Shown in pieces: positions 1 to 12,324 of a stretch of 64,000 nt of DNA. Source of the stretch: Yamagishiella unicocca (Eukaryota > Chlorophyta > Chlorophyceae > Chlamydomonadales > Volvocaceae); contig BDSL01000006.1 of assembly GCA_003116995.1 (NCBI GenBank), positions 1,888,501 through 1,952,500 on the forward strand, read 5' to 3'. Made by a program: the position numbers and the translations under genes. The notes beneath the pieces were generated by a model. The model searched no databases, was not told where the DNA came from, and saw only the letters and a program-made list of their open reading frames with translations. The first letter of the stretch is position 1; every line of letters begins with the position of its first letter.

Positions 1-1045
1 ATATATATATATATATACAGATGGCTGTAGATGGCTGTCATACATGGTTACCCTGTCGTACTGCCGACCGCCACTGCTATTAGACGTCTCTGATCTTGTG
101 CCAACTTAGCCGGGCTCAGGGGTGACTGCTGCCTTTCCAAAGTCGTTGCTGTTACTGCACCCCATATTTGCATGTATGGAATGAATAAGTGGTTCAAGTG
201 GAGATTGATGCAGACCTATGGCAATCAGTTGGATGGCAGCACCCATGCATCTTCTTGAAAAGGATAAACAGGGTGAAAAGAGTAAGCAGGATGAGAGTAT
301 TGCGCGTTCTTGCACAATCAAGATGCATGGGGCTTTACACAATTTGGCATGCAGCATGCATGCAGCTTCTGCATGGCAACAGTACCGATCAGATAAAGGT
401 ACCTTACTTGCCATGATGAGCGCAGCTTGCAACCGGTTTCATTTCTAGAACACACGCCTCAGGCTGGTTGCTGCATGCCCGAAGGCGAGCCCTATGGCAG
501 CCAATCAGGGGTCATGATCCCTCGGAGGGGAGTAACTATGCATGGTGGTTACCCCACCTGTGTGCAGGCGACAGACAACACCTAGCTAGAACGGATAATG
601 CAGGCAATTAAACCATGCTTATTGATTATACATTTTAGTAAACCACTCATGGGCTTGGTTGACAACTACATGGTGCTCTTTGAAGCGACAACCTGTGACA
701 ATGACTTGCCTTGACCAAAGGAAGTGAAACCAAGTGTGAAATGCTACATTTTATATAAAATTAGGGACGTTACGAGCTGTGTTCGAAACAGCACAGTCCA
801 TTCTAGCAACTAGCGCATCTGCTGTGATGTTTGGACGCGTCCATTTCTTTAACTTTCAAAGACAAATCATATTATGTATGTTGAGCCGGTCCAAAGACGT
901 GACACACGGACACAAGGACCGATTTTGACTTTGAAATAACAAGCGCCTTGCAGAGAAGATGCCTCCTCTTACTGGCATGTCACAGACGTATATTGTAGAT
1001 TGTTGCCGTGAAAGGAACGGTGGCAAACGCGCCAAGTAAACTTAC
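1..1045. other. Left edge, no gene recognised
   Basis: An (AT)n microsatellite occupies about 1-18. The rest is moderately AT-rich and I find no convincing exon in it. The fibrocystin-like exon that ends at 1046 splices into this stretch, so an additional downstream exon may lie here or beyond the window. The only structured item is the transposon-like terminus at 490. Confidence 0.4.
490..509 (+). repeat. Solo transposon terminus (CCCTATGGCAGCCAA)
   Basis: The first 15 bases match the outer end of the 6098-13547 element exactly, in the same left-end orientation. The sequence inside it lacks the TTACG/CGTAA subterminal repeats of that element, and no matching right end is visible. It is probably a remnant or a member of a related family. 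Confidence 0.45.
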
Positions 1046-4000
1046 CCAAAGTTGCACGATGTGGTGCCAGTTGCAACACAGAGGGCGATAGGAGTAGTAT
1101 CCAGCGACCAGCAGTATTCACGCAGGAGACTGGAGTTGTAGCTGGCATCACAGATTACTACAGAGACTGGAAGGAGCTCCGTTGCAACTGGCTCGATGTT
1201 ATTGGCAAAAAAATCATCAGCATCAGCATTGGCAGCAAGGTGTGCCTGGGTCACGCAGGTAAGTTGTGTCGCTGTCACAGTTGCTGGCAAGCATTCAACC
1301 ACACCGTTGAGGAAAGTACTGGATGTTGGCACTGTAATGAACACGGTGTTCTCCAGCAAATTGGAGCTGAACCCCCTACCTGTGATGGTTACTGTGGTAC
1401 CACCACCTATGCTACCCTGGTTGGGAGAAATGTTTGAGATGGACAGCTCGTATGTGAAAGTATTGAATGAGAGCAGCTGTGTGTCCGATGAGAGGACCAC
1501 GAGCACATGGTACCTGCCACTGGGGAGGCTGGGGCTGGTGCACGACAAACCAGAGCCAGTTGGCACAACGGCAACACATGGTGAACGAGCTTTGAAAGCC
1601 GCAGATGTTGTGGCATAGTCGGTCAGGGAGTTGATATATGGCACCATGAAGGTGGCCACCACGCTGCTTGCCACGACTCCAGTCAGTGTCACAAAGACAA
1701 CACCATTGGCATCAAGCATGACTTCAGGGGAGATGGCAGTGATTGCGGGAGCGGACACGGAAATGTGGACCGCAGGGCTGGAGGGTGTGTCCTCATCAAT
1801 CAACAAGTTGCTATCGAAGACCTGCACTCTGATGCCAGCCGCTGGCACATCCGAATTTATGCTGCCGTTATAGATAACAGTCATGTAATCCTTGCCACAA
1901 CCTAAGATACCGCACTCCATGTTGCCAATTAGTAGCTTGTTGTTGGCACAGTTCACCCTGTCAAATCCCTTGCCTGTGAAGTTAAGCACCGTCATGCCAA
2001 CAGCAGCTACCACCGCAGGTGTGGGCGAAGAGCCGGTGACATACAGCGTCTTGAGTGTGATGTTCATGGCGCCCATGGCAAAACCCATACCCTCGATGTT
2101 GGCTGTCACCAGCCGAAGGCCAGAAGGGATGGTGTCAGGGACGGAGCACACGATTTGGGTCATGGTGGCTGAGGTCACACTGCATGTTGTTGATCCAATC
2201 TTAACTACAACGCTGGGGCCACCATCAAAGCCAGTGCCAGTGATTGTCAGCGGTAGGCTGGACTGGCTTTTGAACGAAAGGCTGGTGGGGCTGACAGTAG
2301 TGATGTGCGGTGTGGCGGCGTCTGAGTACTGGTAACTGCAGCTGCCGTTGCAGGCGGATGGAATACCATTAGCTCCGACTGAGATTGTGTTGGGATCGGC
2401 CACAGCCAGTCTCAGAAACTCGGTGGGGATCGGGCTGAAGAAGGCGTCTGTCGAGCCGTCCATGACAGTGATGACAGTGACGGTGGGCTTGATGCCTGTC
2501 AAAGCCGACGTGTCAGCAACACGCAGCAGCGGCTGGTCTCCAGAATTGCCAAATTGATTAAATGTGATCGTGTAAGTCAAGTAGCCTTTAAAGATACTGT
2601 CAGTGATGTCCACATGCTGCGGTGGTGACATACCCGGCAGGTTGCTCAGCTGGGCTTTCACTGTCTCCGCAGTATCCCAAATGTTGATGGCCACTGAATC
2701 GCATTTGTTGCCGAAGGACAGCCGGAAATAGCCCGTTAAGGGGATAGCTGGGCGCACCTCTGTGGTCAGTAGCACCCCCCCAGGTGTCGTATCACTGCCA
2801 GCTATGAAAAGCTCCTTCATCCTCCAAGAATCCTCAAACGCATAAGTCACCTTCCAGACCAGAGCATAGTAGCCACCTTCACGAGATATGCTACCAACAG
2901 TGACTGATGACGGATTGTGAGTATATCCTGTAGCCATTCTGATAGCCCTCTTCATGTCAGCGGCATTTGCGTTGTACGGCACCAATTCCTTTCTGTTCCA
3001 GTATGACGAAGAAAAGCCCACCTGGAAGTCGCCGACAGGAGCCACAGCAGGTACTGCCGGGGTCATGGACAGAATGAGGATCAGCTCAGTGGTTACATCT
3101 TCAGCTGATTCTGTGGCACCACCGATGCCACAGTTTTCGGGAATGAAGCTGCTGGTCGGGGACATTGTGACGAGTTTTGCATACGTGATTTCCAAGGGGC
3201 CCTGGGACATGTCCATGCCGAGCTGCAACATCAGTTCCAAAAGTGAGCGGATTTTCTGGATTCCAAACAGGGCATTGCCGCCTGCTGGCGCGATAAACAG
3301 CCCCTCAAAGCTGGTCATGATAATGTTATCCATCTCATCACTGGTGGCAGACAGTGGCAGGACCACAGGGGACAAGGCGTTCAAAGATAGCTCTAGGCCC
3401 AGTGCTGGGTCGTCCAGCCTTGAGTCATCGTAAGGGTGGGCTATGATGATGGTATATGTAGTTGTGTTGGCGCCAGCACCATGCAAATACTTAATAGCAA
3501 TCGAGGGACCCACAGATTCGCTAACAGTCACGCTTTGAATCTCTACTTCAAAGGAATTGGCCTGCGGCCGTGGGACTTCCATGCGCATTTTGATCTGCTG
3601 GCGGCCCTGGTGGCAGTGAGCGGACTCCAGCAGAATACTTTGGCCCTCCTCGAGTCTGATCGTCTCTGATCGTTGTGACATTGAGGTTGGGGCATCGAGG
3701 TTGATAAGAATGCGCTTCACCTCAGACCCCTCCTGCAATTAAGGTCCCCGGGAAGCAAGCAACAGTTGCGCATGTGGCCAGTCATGCATATACGTATATA
3801 TAGTGTCACAAGTAAGGGCCGTACAATTGTCTTACACCTTCCTGCTACACACTCCAGTGCATGATCTCCAATAAGAAAGCAAATGGGGCCCGTGCTTGCA
3901 ACAAATAGGAGAAGGACGGAACTTATTTTGCCATGCACTAATTAATTGTCATCGCCCAGTCGCACCTGTATCCATGTGCCATTCATCTGGCCAACATATG

Positions 4001-6029
4001 CTTGCATGTAGAAACTGCAAGTAAGGAAGAACAGCATTGGGAAGGCCACGTGCCATGCCATGTTAGCCAGCCGGGTGTGCAAGATGCACGAATATCACAT
4101 TATTATTGTGAAGCAGCACCCATCGTTCTAGCTACAAGCTATATATATGTTCGTGCGAAGGGGCCCTCACAACTAACACCCAGGAGGCCAGCGAATGCAG
4201 TGCAGCGCGTGCGTATGAGTAGCATCGGATTGGGCGAGAATCGGCAACACTTGCACCGATGGACGCCCATGTGTATGTGAGGGGCGTTTTTGAAGCGGAG
4301 AGAGGGTTTTACGAAGTGGTGAGAGCGAGGGGGGGGCTTGGCCCTCCCCCCTGCTGCCCTCCCCCCATGAATGAATCTTATGACATTCGGCTATAATATC
4401 CTCAACCCAGTTCTCCAGCATGCATCTCAAAACTTATGCCAAAAATAAATAAATAAGTGCCACTCGCTCTCACTGCTTCGGCAGCATCAGCAGCCCTTGT
4501 GTGATGAGGGGTGGATGGAGGCACTTGCACCTATTTATATATAAGGCGTCCCGTGGGTCGCAGGCCATGGGTCGGGACGTGTCCGTGTTTGTACTTTTTG
4601 GATAAATAATCAACTTAGTCCTACAGGCCGTACTGGCTTTATCTGCATGGTTATCTGCAAGTATCCTCGGGATCGGAGATCAGCAATGTGATCATCATCG
4701 ATCGTCGGTGCGTCTACACCGTTTCCCTGCATTCTTTATATATTATCACCCTGGTGGGGCTCTAGCACAGTGTATGTGTAACCGAGTTTTTTTGCAGAAT
4801 ACCGTAAGTACATAAGCCCGATTATGGTGCGGGCTGCACTACCGGTCATCCCTAGCCTCGCTCGTCACAAATCCTTTGAGCGCTAAGGATGCGTTGGTAA
4901 TAATCTTACCACTCGTACATGGTGTACAGCTTCGTTGCGGCGGGGCTGTATGCAAGCAATCTTGCGACCACACATCAATCCTATGGCAACAAATATGCCC
5001 TGCCTCTCACACAACCTCAAAGATAGATCGATGGGCATACGTTCGCACCTGTAATTGGAAGTCTGAGGCGCCATAAAGAACGCCTTCATGCGGCTGCAGA
5101 ATTTGCTAGCTTGATAGCCACCCTCCATAACGTCAGTAAGCACCTTCCTGTAGGAGCCAATGCCAGTACCATTGCTCAAAGTAATCGTTGTATTGAGCTG
5201 CCAGAGGTCGCTCAACTCCATCCTCAAGCGGTAACTTGTTAAATTGTAGAACTCATACTCAATACCGCGCATGCCGGGGTACAGTCCAATGATGGGCGCT
5301 GGCGGTGGAGTAAGCAGCTTGGGTCCCGTGATGCAAAAAATGGTGTCGTATGTGCTGTTAACTAATGTACATGGCACACTAGCGACTGAGACGTTCACAA
5401 CACCGGGCAGGCCAATAGAGAGGTCGGGGAAGCCACGCCCACTGATCTTTAGCAAGGTGCCGCCCGCATTAGAGCCAACTGCAGGGAAAACACTGGAGAC
5501 CTCCGGGTATAGCTGGAACTGGTAGGGCGTGCCCTTCACGTCATACTGAAATGACGAAAGCAACATCGTTGGGAGACCACCACGGAAGCCGGCTTCGAAG
5601 TGGATTGTGGCGTTCATGCTAGAAGCAGTACCAAGGGCAGGCTGCGGACATGGGCGGGTACATTTTCGTTCGTTATTAGATAGTAGTAGTCCTTAAATGC
5701 CACAAGTAAGGCCAGGGCCCATATATATGCATTCCCTTCCCATCGCACCTGCGCATCATCACTAGCATCAGGCGCATCAGGCGCCGGCAAGGTACAACCG
5801 ATGCGATACAAGCCATAGCCATAGGGTGGATAGTCCAGGAGGGTCATCTCTGTGTCGTCGTTTCTCGGGTCCTGGCGACATAAGTAGTCACCAAACAATA
5901 TGCTGCCAACGCAGGTTACTTCACCCCAGGCTCGCAAACATGCGCTAGGATGCAGCCATGGTGGTGCATCGCCATAAATGTACACAGACGTGCCCGGTGG
6001 TCCCGCACGTGGGAGAATGACCTTCAAAG
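1046..6029 (-). CDS. Fibrocystin-like IPT/TIG + PA14 protein, exons d-g
   Basis: This is the main part of a multi-exon gene encoding a large extracellular-type protein with IPT/TIG immunoglobulin-like domains and a PA14 domain, the PKHD1/fibrocystin-L architecture. Exons by GT..AG and phase: 6029-5749 (start of an IPT domain), 5641-5049 (IPT with GRGFPD, then the N-terminal half of PA14), and 3732-1046 (an 895-codon open exon). The large exon starts with the PA14 C-terminal half (RLEEGQSILLE), then has several IPT repeats with the typical SPTS..GTGF, ISP..GG.T.ITGRGF and C..P signatures. It ends at a gtaagt donor at 1045. A small exon at 3894-3838 fits the missing middle of PA14, but its outgoing phase does not match the next exon, so it is tentative. 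Upstream exons are at 13612-14065. The true start, stop and any membrane anchor are not in view. Confidence 0.75.
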
Positions 6030-6179
6030 CTGAGCAGGGCAGCCAGATAGATGCAGTTAGCCATGCATGGCGCCCCATCCACGCAAGCTCAAAACGACCC
6101 TATGGCAGCCAAATCGTCGTAAAGGGCTCCTAGGAGTCGTAACGACGTTACGAGGGTGTTACGACTCCAACGACTGTTT

Positions 6180-6328
6180 AAGTAGTTAACGTACCTAACG
6201 TCTTATAAAGAACTAAAAGCCTCGTAAACAGTTACGAACTTAGGATCTTAAACCCTGCTTAAGACGGTATAAGTAGTTAACGTACCTAACGTCTTATAAA
6301 GAACTAAAAGCCTCGTAAACAGTTACGA
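6180..6328 (+). repeat. 58-bp direct repeat in left subterminal region
   Basis: Two near-identical copies start at 6180 and 6271 (period 91), each running from AAGTAGTTAACG to GTTACGA. They lie within the CGTAA/TTACG-rich subterminal zone of the large TIR element. Confidence 0.8.
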
Positions 6329-6450
6329 GTTACGACTCGTAAGACCCTTACGAGCACTCTTATGAATGGTGTTATGACGCATTGAGCCGGATGCCATTAT
6401 CAGAGATTTCATTCGTTACACGGTGGCCTGTCGTCATCTAACACTGCGGA

Positions 6451-7808
6451 AGACCGGACCGGTCTACCGCCGCCCTTGGCGGGTACACCGGTCTACCTCG
6501 ACCGGCCCGGTCTACCTCTCGTTGCACTTCACCGGCCCGGTCTAACTCTGCCCATAACCGGCCCGGTCTCGCAGCCCTCGACTGGCCCGGTCTACCTCTC
6601 GCTGCCCTTCACCGGCCCGGTCTAACTCTGCCCATAACCGGCCCGGTCTCGTGGCTCTTGACCGGCCCGGTCTACCTCTCGCTGCCCTTCACCGGCCCGG
6701 TCTAACACTACTGCCCATAACCGGCCCGGTCTCGTGGCTCTTGACCGGCCCGGTCTACCTCTCGCTGCACTTCACCGGCCCGGTCTAACTCTGCCCATAA
6801 CCGGCCCGGTCTCGCGGCCCTCGACCGGCCCGGTCTACCTCTCGCTGCACTTCACCGGCCCGGTCTAACTTTGCCCATAACCGGCCCGGTCTCGCGGCCC
6901 TCGACCGGCCCGGTCTACCTCTCGCTGCCCTTCACCGGCCCGGTCTAACACTACTGCCCATAACCGGCCCGGTCTCGTGGCTCTTGACCGGCCCGGTCTA
7001 CCTCTCGCTGCCCTTCACCGGCCCGGTCTAACACTACTGCCCATAACCGGCCCGGTCTCGTGGCTCTTGACCGGCCCGGTCTACCTCTCGCTGCCCTTCA
7101 CCGGCCCGGTCTAACACTACTGCCCATAACCGGCCCGGTCTCGCGGCTCTTGACCGGCCCGGTCTACCTCTCGCTGCCCTTCACCGGCCCGGTCTAACAC
7201 TACTGCCCATAACCGGCCCGGTCTCGTGGCTCTTGACCGGCCCGGTCTACCTCTCGCTGCCCTTCACCGGCCCGGTCTAACACTACTGCCCATAACCGGC
7301 CCGGTCTCGCGGCTCTTGACCGGCCCGGTCTACCTCTCGCTGCCCTTCACCGGCCCGGTCTAACACTACTGCCCATAACCGGCCCGGTCTCGTGGCTCTT
7401 GACCGGCCCGGTCTACCTCTCGCTGCCCTTCACCGGCCCGGTCTAACACTACTGCCCATAACCGGCCCGGTCTCGCGGCTCTTGACCGGCCCGGTCTACC
7501 TCTCGCTGCCCTTCACCGGCCCGGTCTAACACTACTGCCCATAACCGGCCCGGTCTCGTGGCTCTTGACCGGCCCGGTCTACCTCTCGCTGCCCTTCACC
7601 GGCCCGGTCTAACACTACTGCCCATAACCGGCCCGGTCTCGCGGCTCTTGACCGGCCCGGTCTACCTCTCGCTGCCCTTGACCGGCCCGGTCTATCACTA
7701 CTGCCCATAACTGGCCCGGTCTCGCGGCCCTTGACCGGCCCGGTCTACCTCTCGCTGCCCTTCACCGGCCCGGTCTAACACTACTGCCCATAACCGGCCC
7801 GGTCTACC
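6451..7808 (+). repeat. 83-bp-period minisatellite with core ACCGGCCCGGTCT
   Basis: About 1.36 kb of tandem repeats. Three sub-units of 30, 29 and 24 bp, each starting ACCGGCCCGGTCT, form an 83-bp higher-order unit (for example 6963 to 7046). The core GACCGGCCCGGTC is an odd palindrome centred on C. The first few units are more diverged than the interior ones, as expected for recent internal homogenisation. Confidence 0.92.
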
Positions 7809-9332
7809 GCATCCCACGACGCCTAGCAGTAACGAGGCTAGCAGGCAGACGACCTGCATTGGCACCCTGAGGTGCTCCAGCACCACGTCCACCATGGCTT
7901 TCACTGCGGCCTCCACCAGCAAGAAGTACGCCAGTTGACGGAGCAGAACCTGAGTACACACAGAAGTGTTATGTGTGTCCTTTTTTATGTAAGGGTGTCC
8001 GTTTTATACCACAATTTCATTCTTACCAGCAACTGGTTGGCTCCCTCCTGCCTTTGGCACCGCTGCCTTTTTGCCGCCTAGTGGAACGCCTGGCGTAACA
8101 ATGAAAATTTTGTTGTATAGTTCGCAAGGAATAGTACGCCGTGGATGCATAATACATTCGCACCTTTAGCGGGGCCTTTCAGGCCTGCAAGGACCCCGTA
8201 GTCCACTTGACATACCTGCCTGCGCTGGCGATGCCCCCCTGAATGTCGTGTACATAAGGGAAATGGTGATATCAAATACTGTTCATGATGCATCCTATCA
8301 TGCAGGGTTTCTTACCATTGGATAACGGTGCGTACAGAGGTGCCACATCATCATCGTCTGCGGGACAGTCGTCTGGATTTCCATAAGCGCCGAATTGTCC
8401 AGCCGTGGCATCGACATTGTAGCCCGGCGGCACGAGCCCACCTGCGAAAAATTAAAAGCCCACCGGTTAATAGTAGGGAATGGATGAGGTCTCCGTAATC
8501 CCGCCACCTAGGACGTCCTCATGTTGGACATTACCCGAGACCCCTTTTGTAACACATTCACTTCAACCGTTACATTTTCAAAACTATAAAAGATGTGATA
8601 CGTGTCATCATGTTGGGTAGAGGTCTCCTTCATTACTCACATGGTGGCTGCGGCTGCTGCAGCTGTTCCACAACTGCCTCGTTGACAAGTGACGCCATTT
8701 CGTCGCCTGTAAGACATGAAGACTTCATGATTCGTTGCGCCAATGGGGAAGGGGGATGGGACGGCATAGGGGACCTACCCACAGTCCATAAGCAAAGACT
8801 CACTGCTTAAGTTACTGTATGCTTACCCGACACTGCTTTCCTTCTTCCTCTTCGCCTCGCACCTGTTCGGTGGGACCATAGCATCCAGTAACTGGATTGC
8901 TTGCATTCGTGGAACGTGGTACTCCTTCAGCAGGGACAGCCCTGCCTCCCGCGGATTGCTGTCAGACGCTTCGATCTCGCTTGTCAGCGCAGATGTCAGA
9001 GTCTCGAAAGTCTCTCCACTGGTCCTTAACACCGATGCCAGCTCGGCCTTAGCGCGGTCGCTTAGAGCGCTTAGGATAGTGCCAGACACGCCCCGCAGTT
9101 GAAGGAAACTTTCGATGTCACTCTTTCCGTTGTAGGTAGGCGCTGACCCCATACGACCTTCAGGCGGTGCGTATCCATTTTGCGCATGGATAGGACCTCT
9201 GTGCCAGTCAGCTCCTGCGCCTCGGCCGTCGAGGCCTCGGCCAGCAGCTCCGTACGTTCGCTCACGTGGCTGATCGTAACTTGTCCCCGCCGCACCAGCA
9301 CTTTGCGCTCTCCTATCGTCTTCTCCTCCATC
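7804..9332 (-). CDS. Unknown multi-exon gene inside the 7.45-kb TIR element
   Basis: A spliced minus-strand gene of unknown function. Visible exons: about 9332-8829, a Gly/Arg-rich linker followed by a helical segment with SDIESFLQLRGVSGTILSAL and EYHVPRMQAIQLLDAMVPPN; about 8705-8651, DEMASLVNEAVVEQLQQPQPP; 8442-8313, GLVPPGYNVDATAGQFGAYG and a DDDD run; and a last exon 7949-7804 with a basic tail ending GMR and a TAG that falls in the last minisatellite units. The exon 2/3 junction is in frame. The exon 1/2 phase does not fit the obvious donor, so a small exon is probably missed. There is no known domain and no DDE or zinc-finger signature. It is divergent from the gene at 9771, suggesting a shared promoter. 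It may be an element-borne accessory protein. Confidence 0.45.
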
Positions 9333-9770
9333 TGATAATTATTCGTGTGATGAAACGTTATCTGACCGGTACATTTTTTCCCCGCCAAAATTTCAAAAGT
9401 GATCTATGCCCGCAACCGCTGCTGTATAAAAATTGTATATAATTCAGGACATTGTCTTAGTGTAGTTAGTAGTTCGTTGTTAGGGAAAGTCTTCGAGTGC
9501 ATGGTTTGGGTGAATTGTAATTTAAATTAGCCGCGGCCGCCGTACAACACAATGCGTACGGTAGCAGTGTTCCGGGCGCCGCCTTCCTACAACAGGCCTT
9601 AGGTGAAAGGGAATACTGCCGTCCTAAAAGGGTTAGTGTAATGCACAGCAGACAGAGTGCATAATGCTTACCGCAACTCGCGGCCGCCATTCGGCTCGAG
9701 CAGTGCGTGTGGTGTCGAACGATTGCCATACCTCTCCTTGTCCTCTTCGTTTTGCTTGGTTAATGGTGAA

Positions 9771-10398
9771 ATGCAGAACGATGGAATCCGCGCCCTAGAG
9801 AGCGAGCCTGACAACGAGGGTTTGACACGAACACGTGTACCTATCATCCCGCCTAGGTATGCGTCCTAGGTATGCGAGCCAGCTCCTGCAAGATGTCGCA
9901 AGGCAGCACACAGCACCTGCCATCGCCTCCGACTCACCTCTTCGAGCCAGCTTACCGATACGTCGTCGATTTGTCCCCACTCCGTTCAACGCCGATACCC
10001 CGCCTACTCGCATGGGAAACTCTGCATGTGGCGGTAGTTCTGGTGACGTAATAACTCAGTGCACTAGACAGCCGTTCAACGATTACACCCCGACCCCAAC
10101 ACGTAATGGTACTGGCGACCCTGGCCATGGTGGAAGCCCTGTTGACAGTACAGCGCCAAACTTCAATATCCCTGATTACCAGCAGCTGTCATCTGCTGAA
10201 GAAGATTCTCCCTCTTCAGAAGAAATGGCCGAAGACTGGGCTGTATATGAGGACGCGGAAGAGGATTTTGCAGAGGGTGATGTGTACGAAGATGCTGAGG
10301 GGGGACATAGTGACTTCAATCGGCTCAACTGGAACTTTAAACCGAATGAACGTGAGATGTTATGGAACAGGGGGTACCCTACTGAGCCGCGAAACTGA
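9771..10398 (+). CDS. Unknown acidic protein inside the 7.45-kb TIR element
   Basis: An ATG at 9771 opens MQNDGIRALESEPDNEG, with a probable donor at CCTAG|GTATGC (about 9857). After a short intron the frame continues from about 9880 with QLLQDVARQHTAP, a Pro/Thr/Gly-rich linker, and a strongly acidic C-terminus (EEDSPSSEEMAEDW, EDAEEDFAEGD) ending FNRLNWNFKPNEREMLWNRG and TGA at 10396-10398. There is no known domain. It is divergent from the 7804-9332 gene, with about 440 bp between them. It may be the first exons of a longer transcript or a complete small protein. A similarly placed plus-strand gene begins at 29111 in the second large element. Confidence 0.45.
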
Positions 10399-10585
10399 CG
10401 CTGCTGAAGCACACCGGACATAGCGAGGTTGGCCGCCCAGGGCCGCCGATGGGAGAATGGCAAGCGGGAGAATGGCGAACAGGGGGGTTACTTCTAAATG
10501 CAATGTACCGATAACCGAATAACCGATTCATTTCTTGCGTCATGTAGTCCAACGGCAACACCTCAAGCACTCTGGGAATGGGCTG

Positions 10586-10890
10586 GTCCGTTTCCTCTCT
10601 GTTTCAGGCTCGGTTTAAGTCCGTTTTCTCAGTCCGTTTCGGTAGGTTCTGCTATCTGTTGTAACGGTTACAGTGGGTTCCAGACCAAGAGGTAGAACCA
10701 TCGGGCGCATCGCCTGACACTGAACAAGACGGAGGAAACAAATACCGACATGCTATCTGTTATGCATTCCGTTTCCTGGTCCGTATGGGCCAAAAACCTA
10801 GAATGACACGGACCTAAACCGAGCCGGGAACGGAGAGGATCGCTTGCTACATACGTTTTACAGTTCGTTATGAACGGACCAGGAACGGAC
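10586..10890. repeat. Imperfect inverted repeat, GGTCCG/CGGACC-rich
   Basis: The left arm at about 10586-10635 (GGTCCGTTTCC ... GGCTCGGTTTAAGTCCG) is mirrored at about 10810-10890 (CGGACCTAAACCGAGCC ... GAACGGACC). Between them, 10657-10715 holds a fragment also found in the copia remnant near 37.62 kb. It looks like a MITE-like or rearranged insertion inside the large TIR element. Confidence 0.45.
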
Positions 10891-11311
10891 CGGGCCAACG
10901 TAGCACGGTACGGACCCGATTACCGACCGCATAAGGCAGCACCTAACGGAAGCTTCCAAACCCAGCAGAGAACGGAGCATGTCACGGAGCAGCCAACCGA
11001 CCGCATAAGGCAGTGCCTTACCAAGCTGAAAACCTAATTTACCGAAATAGCATAAAACAAAGTAGAAGACGGGTGCCCTCACCAATGACAGCACGATCCG
11101 TCCAGCGTGACCACTCAGTAATATGTCAATGTGCAAAAGTCCTGCCAGGAGCTGACGGGGGGGAACCAAGCCGAAGGTTCGAGAAGGTCCGTGTCAATGG
11201 CCTACCAGGGACGATCACACCGTCCATGACGTAGTCATCAAGGTTTCTCTACAAGCATTAGCCCAACGGGATGCAAGCCCAGGTGCTACAGCAGAGACCG
11301 CTGTTACGCGA

Positions 11312-12117
11312 ATGCTTACTAGTACTTTTCAGAATATGTCAAGTACCGACGCAAGCGCGGACCACCAGCGTGCAGCCTTATACCTTCCACGTACTTTCAA
11401 TAGCTACCGCGCGCTCGTGGCGTACCTGTGGGGCTTAATGGTGCAGGCCAGCCGCCCCCTGGAGCGGCTACTGCTGTTGAGGGATCACCTGTGCGTGCTG
11501 TTGCTGTGGCAAACTAAACGGCGGTGCGAGGGCACGACGTGGGCAAACTCGGGCTTGGGGACTTCGTAGACCCTGCACAACCTCACCGCCGGCCGTACCC
11601 GGGTTTCCCGTTGCCGCCACCCTGGGAGTGGGGTCCCTCTCTGGCCCCCTCCCTGTGTTTCCGACAGTGAGGCACCAAGACTCATAAGCTGGCGCGCGCC
11701 CCCTTCGTGGAGCTGGTTCCCAACCCGGCGGAGCCAGCGTTCTGCCTTCCGCGGAACCTGGCCTACTACCTGTGGTGCTGTGGCCAGCCCGACGCCCCAG
11801 CGGGGAGCACCGTCCGGGACCTGTTGTTCCGGCCCCTGGCCCCGGATCAACAGGGCTTCAACGAGACCGCGCTACGCAGCGCGAGCCTGGCGGCCCGGGT
11901 CCGCCTGCACCTGCAGGGGGCGGGGCACTATGAGGGGGAAACCGTCCACAGTTTCCGCCGTGGTGCCTTGCAGGCCTCGGAGGCGTCGGGTGAAGGGGTT
12001 CCCGCCTTGCTGGCTTTTGGGCAGTTGCGGAGCGCCGCCATGCTTGGCCATTACTTGGATCCCCACCGTCACGAGCGGGACATACGGCCCCGCCTGTGCT
12101 TGGTGCTGATCCGCTAG
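11312..12117 (+). pseudogene. Decayed tyrosine recombinase (DIRS/Crypton-like)
   Basis: Two frames together give a tyrosine-recombinase-like protein. The first part (11312 to about 11535) ends with the catalytic-Arg box LLLWQTKRRCEG. The continuation HDVGKLGLGDF is in another frame, so there is a 1-bp indel near 11535. A TGA interrupts that frame near 11667. The second part (to TAG at 12117) holds HSFRRG, matching the HxxR box, and LGHYLDPHRHE with the candidate nucleophile Tyr. Such enzymes are used by DIRS retrotransposons and Cryptons, both known in green algae. No reverse transcriptase is next to it. It is inactive as it stands. Whether it belongs to the surrounding TIR element or is an older nested insertion is unknown. 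Confidence 0.6.
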
Positions 12118-12324
12118 GGCCTGTCATGCAATTGCGTCCAGTAAGCCATCCTGACAGGCCTTGGTTCTCTACTGAAGCCATTGTGCCATGGTCATGCGTA
12201 GTCCTACGGCACCCTAAGAAGGCTGGATGGTTGGTGGCCCTTGCTCGTCACTGGCACACCTTGCAACATCTGGAGGGTTGCCCAACGCCTCCCTGGATGG
12301 CGTAGTTTGGCGCTGGGTTTCCAC

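Noticed and set aside
106..448. Overlapping open frames on both strands near the left edge
   Set aside because: Short, mutually overlapping, no splice pattern or domain; compositional.
1196..3433. Plus-strand frames opposite the fibrocystin-like exon
   Set aside because: Shadows of the strongly supported minus-strand IPT exon.
4370..4440. Similarity to 31611-31660 (CAACCCAGTT...GCAT..ATCAAAAC)
   Set aside because: Only a short, gapped resemblance; could not be extended into a repeat family.
6098..6370. CRISPR-like appearance of repeated short motifs
   Set aside because: Repeats are irregular subterminal transposon motifs without unique spacers, in a eukaryotic context.
6451..7808. Regularly spaced palindromic repeats that could suggest a CRISPR array
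   Set aside because: Spacers themselves are repeated in an 83-bp higher-order pattern, so it is a minisatellite.
9071..9388. Minus-strand frame MEEKTIGERKVLVRRG...
   Set aside because: It overlaps the alternative frame that continues into the longer, better-composed exon at 9332-8829; only one can be coding and the latter has in-phase downstream exons.
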